Source of the DNA: Alphaproteobacteria bacterium | Lineage (GTDB): Bacteria > Pseudomonadota > Alphaproteobacteria > JAGPBS01 | Direction: 5' to 3' | Assembly: GCA_018063245.1 (NCBI GenBank) | Contig: JAGPBS010000009.1 | Location: 14,652-49,335, forward strand | Length of the DNA stretch: 34,684 bases | Shown: in pieces, positions 25,033 to 33,162 of the stretch | Position numbering within the stretch: the first letter of the stretch is position 1 | How the letters are laid out: the number at the start of each line of letters is the position of its first letter | The notes under the pieces: model-generated | Databases searched by the model: none | The model's input: the letters and a program-made list of their open reading frames with translations, nothing else | Told to the model about the DNA's origin: nothing | Made by a program: the position numbers and the translations under genes

Positions 25033-25428
25033 TTATAAATTTTCAGGACCAAAAGAAAGTGGTAACAAATCTTCGATCGTCACCGTTTTTTGAACACCGT
25101 TTTTCGTGCTCAAATAAATTTTGGTCTGAGGCGTTGCAAATTCACGAATCTTTTGTCGGCAAGCACCACAAGGCGTGCAAAGTAGATCGACATTTCCACT
25201 ATCACAATAGACCAGAATCTCAGAAATCTCGCGATCACCACCAGCCACCATCGCTGTTATTGCAGCACCTTCTGCACATTGAGCCAAAGAATAAGACGCA
25301 TTTTCAACATTGGTTCCGATATAAATCGTCCCACTTGCTGCTTTTAAAGCAGAGCCCACTTTAAAATGGGAATAGGGTGAATAAGATTTTTCACTTACTT
25401 CTTTCGCTTTTTGAAACAATAAATCCAT
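25033..25428 (-). CDS. cdd: Cytidine deaminase
   Basis: A 131-residue zinc enzyme that converts cytidine and deoxycytidine to uridine and deoxyuridine, making them substrates for the phosphorylase. The zinc ligands and catalytic Glu are in NASYSLAQCAEGAA (Cys and Glu) and TPCGACRQKI (two Cys). The start at 25428 is fixed by an ideal AAAGGAGG at 25432-25439. A longer in-frame reading from 25458 would add ten residues that have no counterpart in the family. The usual length is about 130 residues. Confidence 0.95.
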   Translation of the reverse strand: MDLLFQKAKEVSEKSYSPYSHFKVGSALKAASGTIYIGTNVENASYSLAQCAEGAAITAMVAGGDREISEILVYCDSGNVDLLCTPCGACRQKIREFATPQTKIYLSTKNGVQKTVTIEDLLPLSFGPENL

Positions 25429-25481
25429 TGTACCTCCTTTCAAATATAACAAATACAAAACAAATCATACAACGCTCATCG

Positions 25482-25534
25482 CCTCGTAGCTATCATCTCG
25501 TTGTAGCTTTAGCGTAGACGGATAGCGAAGATGG
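25482..25534. repeat. Imperfect palindrome between nupQ-like permease and cdd
   Basis: The spacer contains TCGTAGCTATC and GATAGCGA about 27 bases apart as an imperfect inverted repeat, plus TTGTAGCTTTAGCGTAGACGG, wording similar to the other palindromes in this window (CGTAGCGTAGCGAAGACGGG at 13021). It is probably a degenerate copy of an interspersed element within the operon, ending just before the permease stop codon. Confidence 0.45.
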
Positions 25535-25535
25535 A

Positions 25536-26510
25536 TTAACGCTCTTTCACATATGGCTTACCAATCGCACGTGGTGCTTCTGATTTACCAACAAATCCAG
25601 CCAGAATAAACACTGTCAAAACATATGGAATCATCTGGATAAACTGAACAGGAATTTCACCGACATGCGGCACAACAACACCTTGCAATCTTGTTTGCAA
25701 AGCATCCGCAAAAGCAAATAGCAGACAAGCACCCATTGTTTGATAAGGTTTCCATTTTCCGAAAATAAGAGCGGCTAAGGCTAAGAAACCTTTACCAGCT
25801 GTCATATTCGATAAGAACCCAGCCGATTGTGCCGTTGATAAATAAGCACCCGCAATCCCGCACAGAACACCATTCAAAATCAAAGCCTGGTACCTAAGCC
25901 AACTCACAGAGATTCCTGCTGTATCAACAGCCTTTGGGCTTTCACCAACAGCACGGATTCTAAGACCCAAGCGCGTATGATACAATAGCCAGTAAACGCC
26001 TGGAACCAAGAGAAACGTTAAATAGACAAGGCAATTATGACCGCTGAGCGTCCCCACCACCAGTGGACCAATGAGTGGAATCTGACGTATCCCTTCTTCA
26101 AACGGTAAATGAAGAGGCAAAAAGCGCTCCCCATTCATCAGGCCTGGAGTCGACCCTCCTTGTTGGAATAAAGCAACACCGATCAAAACAGTCATACCAC
26201 CTGCTAAAATATTAATTGCAACACCAGAGATCACCTGATCTCCACGATATGTAATGCAAGAAAATCCATGCAAAAGCGAGAATAAAATCACAACAAAAAT
26301 GGCGCCGGCAAGACCAATCCATGGTGATCCGGAATAATGAGCAAGCGTTGCAGCAACAAAAGCACCAACAAGCATTTTTCCTTCAAGCCCAATATCAACC
26401 ACACCCGCTCTTTCAGAAAAAAGACCTGCAATCCCAACAAGAATCAGGGGAACAGAAACACGGAGTGTTGAATTCACTAAAGATAAAATCCACAGAAGAG
26501 AATCTTCCAT
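25536..26510 (-). CDS. Nucleoside ABC transporter permease (NupQ-like)
   Basis: A 324-residue inner-membrane permease with eight to nine hydrophobic helices of the BPD_transp_2 family. It has GLFSERAGVVDIGLEGKM near the N-terminus, the coupling-helix region LGLRIRAVGESPKAVDTAGIS near 190, and FLALAALIFGKWKP. It corresponds to NupQ in Bacillus and NupC in Lactococcus, one half of the heterodimeric channel of BMP-dependent nucleoside importers. The ATG overlaps the stop of the upstream permease gene (TAATG), implying translational coupling and paired subunits. Confidence 0.9.
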   Translation of the reverse strand: MEDSLLWILSLVNSTLRVSVPLILVGIAGLFSERAGVVDIGLEGKMLVGAFVAATLAHYSGSPWIGLAGAIFVVILFSLLHGFSCITYRGDQVISGVAINILAGGMTVLIGVALFQQGGSTPGLMNGERFLPLHLPFEEGIRQIPLIGPLVVGTLSGHNCLVYLTFLLVPGVYWLLYHTRLGLRIRAVGESPKAVDTAGISVSWLRYQALILNGVLCGIAGAYLSTAQSAGFLSNMTAGKGFLALAALIFGKWKPYQTMGACLLFAFADALQTRLQGVVVPHVGEIPVQFIQMIPYVLTVFILAGFVGKSEAPRAIGKPYVKER

Positions 26511-27640
26511 TAGGCCGTTCCTCCATTTAATTGAGACGATCCCATGGAAACTTTCTTGGCGAAGAAAGCCTCAACATGAGGTTTAAATAAATTTTCAAGT
26601 GCGCCAGAGAAGAGAATAATCAAACCTTGAATCACAACAACAATTTCAGGCGTTACGCGCTGAACTTCAAAAGCAAGTTCGGCACCGCCTTGGTACAAAG
26701 ATCCAAATAAAAGAGCAGAAAAGATTATCGAGAAAGGATGGTTCCTTGCCATAAGAGCCACAGCAATCCCTGTAAAACCATATCCTGCTTGGAAATTTAA
26801 AATCAACCGATGCTGTACACCTGTTAGCTCATTCAGCCCCACAAAACCTGCAATCGCGCCAGATAAAACCATCGCCAAAACAATGTATTTTGATGAAGAG
26901 ATTCCTGCATACTCAGCGGCTCTCGGGTTTTTACCGACAGCACGCATTGCATAGCCCCATTTTGTACGCCAAATAAAGAACCATACCAACACACAGCAAA
27001 TCAACGCCCAAAGAAATGATAGATTCAAAGGAGACGGAGAAACTGTAATTCCAAAAACGCTCAAAATCTCATGTATTTTCGGCAACATACTTTCAGGTGC
27101 AAATGATCTTGTTTCTGGAGACATCTGCCCAGGATTCATTAAAACATTCACGAGCAGATAAACCATCAAAGAGGAGGCAATAAAGTTGAACATAATCGTT
27201 GTAATGACAATATGACTACCGCGTTTTGCCTGCAAATAGCCTGGTAAAAAACCCCATGCCGCTCCAAACAAAGCGCCAGTCACCATCGTTAAAAGAAAAA
27301 CAACCGGCCATGGCAATCCATCAAACATCAGACAAACAAGCCCTATTCCGAGTCCACCAATGTAGGCCTGACCTTCACCGCCAATGTTAAAAAGCCCACA
27401 ATGCAAGGCAATCGCAACAGCAAGTCCTGTAAAAATTAAATTGGTTGAATAATAAAGCGTATAGCCAAGCCCTTCAAAACTGCCGAATGCACCTTTGATC
27501 ATGACAGCAAAAGCATTGATTGGATCTTCACCAATCATCATGATCACAAGACTGGAAACAGCAAATGCCGCTGATAAATTTAAAAGAGGGATCAATAAGC
27601 GTCTAACCCACTTTGGTGTGTAAGTAATTCCTTGTGACAT
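26510..27640 (-). CDS. Nucleoside ABC transporter permease (NupP-like)
   Basis: A 376-residue permease with about ten hydrophobic helices, also BPD_transp_2. Family marks are LHCGLFNIGGEGQAYIGG near 80, WGYAMRAVGKNPRAAEYAGIS (coupling helix) near 230, and GYGFTGIAVALMARNHPFS near 285. It partners with the NupQ-like protein encoded downstream, and its start overlaps the stop of the ATPase gene (TAATG). A shared coupling-helix pattern (AVGxxPxAxxxAGIS) shows the two permeases are paralogous halves. Confidence 0.9.
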   Translation of the reverse strand: MSQGITYTPKWVRRLLIPLLNLSAAFAVSSLVIMMIGEDPINAFAVMIKGAFGSFEGLGYTLYYSTNLIFTGLAVAIALHCGLFNIGGEGQAYIGGLGIGLVCLMFDGLPWPVVFLLTMVTGALFGAAWGFLPGYLQAKRGSHIVITTIMFNFIASSLMVYLLVNVLMNPGQMSPETRSFAPESMLPKIHEILSVFGITVSPSPLNLSFLWALICCVLVWFFIWRTKWGYAMRAVGKNPRAAEYAGISSSKYIVLAMVLSGAIAGFVGLNELTGVQHRLILNFQAGYGFTGIAVALMARNHPFSIIFSALLFGSLYQGGAELAFEVQRVTPEIVVVIQGLIILFSGALENLFKPHVEAFFAKKVSMGSSQLNGGTA

Positions 27641-29235
27641 TACTCTGCCTCATCTTCTGTTATAGAACGAGAATCAACTGACACGCCAGCCATCATGCGG
27701 CCGATTTTTTTCTCAGTCACTTTCTCTCTCGTCAATTCGCCCATTATCTGACCATCAAACATCACAATTACCCGATCAGACAAGGCTATTATTTCTTCTA
27801 ACTCAACGGAAACAAGCAAAATTGCTTTTCCTGCATCTCTGAGTGAAATTAGTTTTGAGTGAATAAATTCAATCGCACCAATATCAACACCACGCGTTGG
27901 CTGGCCAACGATTAAGACTTCTGGATTTTGATCGATTTCACGCGCCATCACCAATTTTTGCTGATTTCCACCTGAAAAAAGAACAGATCTTAATCGATGA
28001 TTCAAAGGACGTACGTCATATTCCTTCATTAAAGCCTGTGTTTTGGCCTTAACTGCCTCCCAATCAATAATCCCCCGACGACAATATTGTGGACTATCAT
28101 GACATCCTAAAATCGCTGTCTCTGTTGCTTTAAAGTCTTTAATAATACCCATTTTCAGACGATCTTCTGGAACATGGCCCAATCCAAATTTGCGTAATCG
28201 CTTTGGCGCTAACGGAGCATCATGTTCAACAACATGATCATTCACTGTGATGCGACCTGAGGAGAATTTTAAAAGGCCCGTAATACATTCAATCAACTCT
28301 GTTTGACCATTACCAGAAACACCAGCAATCCCAACAATCTCACCAGCTCTTACTTTAAAATTGATATCTTTGAGGCGATGAACATTTTGATCATCATAAA
28401 GATTCAAATTGTCAACAACAAGCAAATCATGTCCAAAATTAAAATGCGTTTGAATCTGAGGCTGCTCAACCTTGTGTCCAACCATCAATTCAGCCAAATC
28501 TTGTTCATTGGTCTCGTTCGTTTTCAATGTCTGAACAATTTCACCCCGACGCATAACTGTCACTTCATCGGTGATCGCCATAATCTCTTTTAGCTTATGG
28601 GTAATCAAAATCACTGTCTTACCTTGGCGCCTTAAGTGAGCAAGAATCTTAAAAAACTTTTCTGTTTCTTGGGGTGTTAAAACACCAGTTGGCTCATCTA
28701 AGATGAGTATGTTAGCGCCTTTATAAAGGGCTTTTAAAATTTCAACACGTTGCTGAAGCCCAACAGGCAAATCTTCAACAATCGCATCTAAATCAACTTC
28801 TAAATTGTAATCTTGCTCTAATTTTTCGAGTACTTTTCGGGCTGCAGCTCTTGAATGAGATAAAAGCGCATCTGTTTCAGCGCCTAGAATCACATTATCA
28901 ATCACACTAAAAGGAGGGACCAACATAAAATGCTGATGAACCATCCCAATTCCTGCCAATATCGCATCATGAGAATTGATGATTTCTGACAGCTCACCAT
29001 CAATATAGATCTCGCCTGAATCTGCATGGTAAAAACCATAAAGAATACTCATCAAGGTTGATTTGCCAGCACCATTCTCACCAACAATGCCGTGAATCGT
29101 TCCTTTGTGGATCTTCAAATTCACATTTTTATTCGCCTGAACAGCCTCAAAAGACTTATTAATATCAACCAATTCAACCGCAATTAGCACCTCAGGCTTT
29201 GCCACTTCTCCTGATTTATCTTGACGTCTAATCAC
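27640..29235 (-). CDS. Nucleoside ABC transporter ATP-binding protein with two ATPase domains (NupO-like)
   Basis: A 531-residue cytoplasmic subunit with tandem ABC domains, as in sugar and nucleoside importers of the CUT2/BMP class. The first domain has a full Walker A (GENGAGKST), signature LPVGLQQRVEIL and Walker B LILDEPTGVLTP. The second has a degenerate Walker A (GVSGNGQTELIE), signature SGGNQQKLVMAREI and VLIVGQPTRGVDIGA, with Gln where the first has Glu; this asymmetry is normal for the family. The start is GTG at 29235 with AGGAG about ten bases before. One ATPase serves both permeases encoded downstream. Confidence 0.92.
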   Translation of the reverse strand: MIRRQDKSGEVAKPEVLIAVELVDINKSFEAVQANKNVNLKIHKGTIHGIVGENGAGKSTLMSILYGFYHADSGEIYIDGELSEIINSHDAILAGIGMVHQHFMLVPPFSVIDNVILGAETDALLSHSRAAARKVLEKLEQDYNLEVDLDAIVEDLPVGLQQRVEILKALYKGANILILDEPTGVLTPQETEKFFKILAHLRRQGKTVILITHKLKEIMAITDEVTVMRRGEIVQTLKTNETNEQDLAELMVGHKVEQPQIQTHFNFGHDLLVVDNLNLYDDQNVHRLKDINFKVRAGEIVGIAGVSGNGQTELIECITGLLKFSSGRITVNDHVVEHDAPLAPKRLRKFGLGHVPEDRLKMGIIKDFKATETAILGCHDSPQYCRRGIIDWEAVKAKTQALMKEYDVRPLNHRLRSVLFSGGNQQKLVMAREIDQNPEVLIVGQPTRGVDIGAIEFIHSKLISLRDAGKAILLVSVELEEIIALSDRVIVMFDGQIMGELTREKVTEKKIGRMMAGVSVDSRSITEDEAE

Positions 29236-29306
29236 GATCCAAATCTCCTAAAACAAGTCAAAAAATATCCTCCTATGAACAGATAACACCAAACCAGCCC
29301 TAAAAC

Positions 29307-30326
29307 TTAATAAGAACATGATCCTGTTTTTGCACTATCAACAACCTTGATTTTGCCATCAATAATCTGTTTTTTCAATGCATTAATTTTCTCTTTTGTC
29401 TCATCTGAAATGAATGGAGCATTAAATTCATCTAAAGACCAATCCACACCACTTTCTTTCAGACCTAATATTTTAACACCTGGCTTCCAATTTCCATTCT
29501 GTGATGCCTTTAAAGCATCGTATGCTGCTAGATCAACTCTTTTCACCATAGACGTTAGTATTTTACCAGGGTACATATAATTTTGATTGCTATCCGCACC
29601 AATCGCAAGCACATTGTCTCGATCAGCAACTGCTCCTAGCACACCAATGGCTGAGGTTCCTGCAGCTGTGTAAATGACATCAACACCGCGATCCATCTGA
29701 CTTGTTGCGATCTCGCGCGCCTTTGTTGGATCTTTCCAAGCCATTGGGGTATCCCCTACCCAATTCACAACAACTTCGGTGCTTGGATCAAGGGCCTTTG
29801 CACCCTGTTCATAACCACATGACCATTTGCGAATCAGCGGAATATCCATCCCTCCAATAAAGCCAATCTTATGTGTTTTTGATGTAAGAGCTGCCAAAGC
29901 GCCAACAAGGTACGATCCCTCATGTTCACGGAAAACAACAGATTGAACATTTGGCAAATCAAGCTCTGCATCAATTAAAGTAAATTGTGTTTCAGGAAAT
30001 TCTGGCGCTACTTTCTGCAAAGCTGGAATCTGCGCAAAGCCAACAACGACAATGATATTCGCTCCTTTTTTAGCCATCTGTCTCAAAAATTGTTCAGATT
30101 GCGACTCATTCGTAATTTGGAATTCCCAAAAATCAACCCCAGTGTCTTCTTTATATTTTTTCAGACCATTATAAACGCCTTCATTGAAGGATTTATCATG
30201 CTTTGTTGCCATATCATACAAAACTGCAGGCTGAAATTCTTGTTTTGCTGCTGCCTCTACAGACAAACCACAAACACCAATAAGAACAAAAAACGCACCA
30301 ACAAGTTTACAAAGTCTCTGAAACAT
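29307..30326 (-). CDS. BMP-family nucleoside-binding protein (copy 1)
   Basis: A 339-residue periplasmic binding protein of the BMP/Med family, delivering ligand to the importer encoded downstream. The signal peptide (about 1-26) ends VEAAA. Its Cys19 does not sit in a proper lipobox, so the protein is probably soluble and not a lipoprotein. Family motifs are KSFNEGVYNGL (about 45), FTLIDAELDLPNVQSV, EGSYLVGALAA, IGFIGGMDIPLIRKWSCGYEQG, DVIYTAAGTSAIGVL and GADSNQNY. Cys170 and the penultimate-region Cys337 (GSCSY) are both conserved in the paralogue upstream and could form a disulfide. Ligand preference is not readable, but the adjoining deaminase and phosphorylases point to nucleosides. Confidence 0.9.
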   Translation of the reverse strand: MFQRLCKLVGAFFVLIGVCGLSVEAAAKQEFQPAVLYDMATKHDKSFNEGVYNGLKKYKEDTGVDFWEFQITNESQSEQFLRQMAKKGANIIVVVGFAQIPALQKVAPEFPETQFTLIDAELDLPNVQSVVFREHEGSYLVGALAALTSKTHKIGFIGGMDIPLIRKWSCGYEQGAKALDPSTEVVVNWVGDTPMAWKDPTKAREIATSQMDRGVDVIYTAAGTSAIGVLGAVADRDNVLAIGADSNQNYMYPGKILTSMVKRVDLAAYDALKASQNGNWKPGVKILGLKESGVDWSLDEFNAPFISDETKEKINALKKQIIDGKIKVVDSAKTGSCSY

Positions 30327-30403
30327 CTAATTTACCTCTTTCCTTCATTCTACTATCTGCTGTTAAATCAGTAAAACCAACCCATAAGGTGTAAAAAACT
30401 GCC

Positions 30404-31423
30404 CTAGTATGGGCAGCTATTAGTCTCTGTATAATTGACGATCTGTATTTTCCCATCGATGATATCCTGCTTCAACTGCTTAATCGTCGCAAGCATATCT
30501 TCTGAAAACAAACTTTTATTGTACTCATCATAAGCCCATTCAACACCGTCATCTTTAACACCATAACTTACAAGGCCGGCCTTCCATGTGCCATCATGAG
30601 CATCCTTTACTGCACGATAGGCCGCCAAATCAATTCTTTTCACCATTGAAGTTAAAACATGTCCAGGGTAGAGATAGTTTTGATTACTATCAACACCAAT
30701 ACCAAACTTTCCTTTGTCTGCTGCAGCTTGCAACACACCAATACCTGAACGGCCAGCTGCTGCATAAATCACATCAACACCGCGCTCAAACTGGCTAATG
30801 GCGAGCTCACCAGCTTTTGTTGGGTCAGCCCAAGCAGCTTGTGTTGTTCCAACCATATTTTGGAACAGCTCTACATCTTTGTTAACGTGTTTGGCCCCTT
30901 GAATATAACCACAACTAAATCTTTTGATGAGCGGAATATCCATACCACCGACAAAGCCTAGCTTGCCTGTTTGAGACTTCATTGCTGCAATCGCACCTAC
31001 AAGAAAAGAGCCTTCGTGATCTTTATAAACAATTGATTGCACATTTGGCAGATCAACAACACCATCAATCAATGTAAATTTTACATTCGGAAATTCTTTT
31101 GCAACTTTTTCGACCGGTTTGATTTGATCAAAGCCCGTTGTCACAATAATATCTGACCCTCTACGCGCAAGCTGTCTTAGATATTGCTCACCATGCGTCT
31201 CATTCATGGTCTCTGATTCTTTATAAGCGATACCTGTTTCTTGTTTAAATTTTTCCATACCTTGGTAGGCAGCTTCATTAAAGGACTTATCAAATTTTGT
31301 GCCCAATCCATAGACAATGGCTGGTGAAAATGTTTTTTCTTCTGCGCTAGCATTTTGACTCAGCACATGAGAAGAAATAAAGGATACTAGGAATAAAAAT
31401 GCGAAAAGAATTTTTTGTTTCAT
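30404..31423 (-). CDS. BMP-family nucleoside-binding protein (copy 2)
   Basis: A 339-residue paralogue of the next gene, of equal length and about half identical by eye (KSFNEAAYQGMEKF, LGFVGGMDIPLIKRFSCGYIQG, GVDSNQNYLYPGHVLTSMVKRIDLAAY). I place the start at 31423, where a normal signal peptide begins (MKQKILFAFLFLVSFISS, cleavage after ASA). A longer in-frame reading from 31468 would put 15 polar residues before it. The Cys in FSCGY and the one in the C-terminal NSCPY match those of copy 1. It is the first gene of the nucleoside cluster; two receptors for one transporter suggest different ligand ranges. Confidence 0.9.
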   Translation of the reverse strand: MKQKILFAFLFLVSFISSHVLSQNASAEEKTFSPAIVYGLGTKFDKSFNEAAYQGMEKFKQETGIAYKESETMNETHGEQYLRQLARRGSDIIVTTGFDQIKPVEKVAKEFPNVKFTLIDGVVDLPNVQSIVYKDHEGSFLVGAIAAMKSQTGKLGFVGGMDIPLIKRFSCGYIQGAKHVNKDVELFQNMVGTTQAAWADPTKAGELAISQFERGVDVIYAAAGRSGIGVLQAAADKGKFGIGVDSNQNYLYPGHVLTSMVKRIDLAAYRAVKDAHDGTWKAGLVSYGVKDDGVEWAYDEYNKSLFSEDMLATIKQLKQDIIDGKIQIVNYTETNSCPY

Positions 31424-31613
31424 AACACTACACTCCACTATAGATTGATGATGCTTTACTTTATACACGTTCCTACAAATTTTTAAAGAGAAATTTCACT
31501 CAAAATTCATTATTTTTTACATTGCGCACAAAATGTTTCACAAATCCTCTTGAACCATGCATAATCAAAGCATCGACACCAAAAATAAATCATGTTAGGC
31601 ACGCAAAGAAACA

Positions 31614-32252
31614 ATGGATACGATTTGGTTTTTTTTAAATGGCTTTTTAATTGGAATTGCAATCGCAGCTCCGGTTGGTCCGATTGCCCTTCTCTGTATC
31701 AAACGAACACTTTTGCATGGTGGTCGCATCGGTATCTCTACAGGACTTGGCGCTGCAACGGCAGATAGCCTCTACGGGACCATTGCAGTCCTTGGCATCT
31801 CCACAATTATTGACTTTATTAACGGACATAATCTGGAGTTTCGAATTTTTGGTGGATTTGTTCTTATTCTCCTGGCACTTCATGCCTATAAGGCAGACCC
31901 ACATGATATCACCAAAAGCCCAGATGCAAAATCTTCCCTTTCTGCTTTCGTGTCAGGATTTTTCCTCACGCTCACCAATCCTTTGACGCTCATTGCCTTT
32001 TTGACTGCCTTTGCAGCCTTTGGTATTGGCGGCGAAGATGCAACGAAGAAAGACACAATCACATTAATCGGGGGCGTTCTGGCAGGATCATCCATCTGGT
32101 GGCTTTTCTTAAATTCATTGATTCTTTTGTGTCGCAAAAAAGTATCTGCCAGACTTGTTGGCATCATCACCAAATCAAGCGCAATTGGTATCTTGATTAT
32201 TGCAATGTATGTGCTCATCACAGGTATTTTGGAATTCATAGCACAATTATAA
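31614..32252 (+). CDS. LysE/RhtB-family exporter
   Basis: A 212-residue inner-membrane protein with six hydrophobic segments. It has the family's N-terminal GIAIAAPVGPIALLCIKRTL and G-x-x-T-G-x-G-A-A-T-A-D motif, and the central GFFLTLTNPLTLIAFL (the conserved NP turn). Relatives export basic or neutral amino acids or their analogues; substrate cannot be assigned. It is divergent from the nucleoside operon with about 190 bases between, and is followed directly by an intrinsic terminator, so it is a single-gene unit. Confidence 0.88.
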   Translation: MDTIWFFLNGFLIGIAIAAPVGPIALLCIKRTLLHGGRIGISTGLGAATADSLYGTIAVLGISTIIDFINGHNLEFRIFGGFVLILLALHAYKADPHDITKSPDAKSSLSAFVSGFFLTLTNPLTLIAFLTAFAAFGIGGEDATKKDTITLIGGVLAGSSIWWLFLNSLILLCRKKVSARLVGIITKSSAIGILIIAMYVLITGILEFIAQL

Positions 32253-32283
32253 AATACCCCCTTCTTTACAAGGGGGGTATTTT
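32251..32283 (+). terminator. Intrinsic terminator after the LysE-type exporter
   Basis: AAAATACCCCC (32251-32261) and GGGGGTATTTT (32273-32283) form an 11-bp perfect stem overlapping the end of the stop codon. The A and T flanks allow function in both directions. Confidence 0.88.
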
Positions 32284-32294
32284 ATTAATCTTTA

Positions 32295-32399
32295 TAATAT
32301 GAGACACTAAGTTAATTATACTATGAACGAGGAGTGAAATGTAGTTGACCTACATAAGTGACGAGTGAAGCAGTAGAATTAACTTGGCGCCTCATATTA
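32295..32399. repeat. 105-bp palindromic element ending in the ahpC stop codon
   Basis: Arms 32295-32317 and 32377-32399 pair over 23 positions; the three non-identical positions become G-U pairs in one RNA sense. A central ATGTAG/CTACAT hairpin (32339-32344, 32350-32355) caps it. The last arm contains TTA at 32397-32399, which is the TAA stop of the minus-strand peroxiredoxin gene. Confidence 0.8.
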
Positions 32400-32936
32400 A
32401 GCGACTTTAAGAGTATCTTGACCTTTTTCCCAATTGCATGGGCACAAACCTTCTGTTTGAAGCGCATCAAGAATCCGCAAAATTTCTGCAGGGTTCCGAC
32501 CAACGCTTAGGTCATTAACTGACACATGGCGGATGACATTGTCTGGGTCCACAATAAAAGTCGCCCTTAAAGCAACACCTTCTTTTTTATCAAGCACGCC
32601 AAATGCCGTAGACAACTCTCTTCTAATATCTGATATCAAAGGATATCTTAGCTTTGACAAATCTGTTCTGCTGACCATCCAAGCATGGTGAACAAATTCA
32701 CTATCAATAGAAACACCTAGCAATTGGGTATTTCTTGATTTGAAAGAATCATACAGATCATTAAACCCAACAAGCTCTGTGGGACAAACAAATGTAAAAT
32801 CCTTTGGCCAAAAGAAAAAAACTTTCCATTCCGCCTTGTAATCTTGGCTTGTGATTTCCTTAAATGCGTCTTTTGGATTGGTTGAGACAACAGATTTTAG
32901 CCTAAATTCAGGCATTTGATCACCGATCGTTAGCAT
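32397..32936 (-). CDS. ahpC: Peroxiredoxin AhpC, mycobacterial-type
   Basis: A 179-residue thiol peroxidase reducing hydrogen peroxide and organic hydroperoxides. The peroxidatic Cys51 is in FFWPKDFTFVCPTE. The resolving region is EGLCPCNWEKGQDTL near the end and carries two cysteines. LTIGDQ at the N-terminus, LGVSIDSEF and the double-Cys tail match the Mycobacterium tuberculosis AhpC pattern better than E. coli AhpC; that enzyme is reduced by AhpD. No ahpD or ahpF gene lies in this window. The start at 32936 is set by AAGGAG a few bases upstream; a longer reading from 32957 adds seven residues. Its stop codon lies inside a palindromic element. Confidence 0.93.
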   Translation of the reverse strand: MLTIGDQMPEFRLKSVVSTNPKDAFKEITSQDYKAEWKVFFFWPKDFTFVCPTELVGFNDLYDSFKSRNTQLLGVSIDSEFVHHAWMVSRTDLSKLRYPLISDIRRELSTAFGVLDKKEGVALRATFIVDPDNVIRHVSVNDLSVGRNPAEILRILDALQTEGLCPCNWEKGQDTLKVA

Positions 32937-33162
32937 TATAAACTCCTTATATATCATTACAAATTATTACTAAATCTCTAGCTTCTAAAGTAGAGCTTGC
33001 AATAACAATACCATTTTCTTTGGCAATTGTCTTTTCTTTTTAGCATAATCAGGGAAACCTCATTATAAATGAACATCTTTTCTATAGAAATTTACACTTC
33101 CTTAACGAAAAAAATTTAGTTTAAAAGAAAACAATCTAATAAACGGTAAGGAAACCAGAAGA

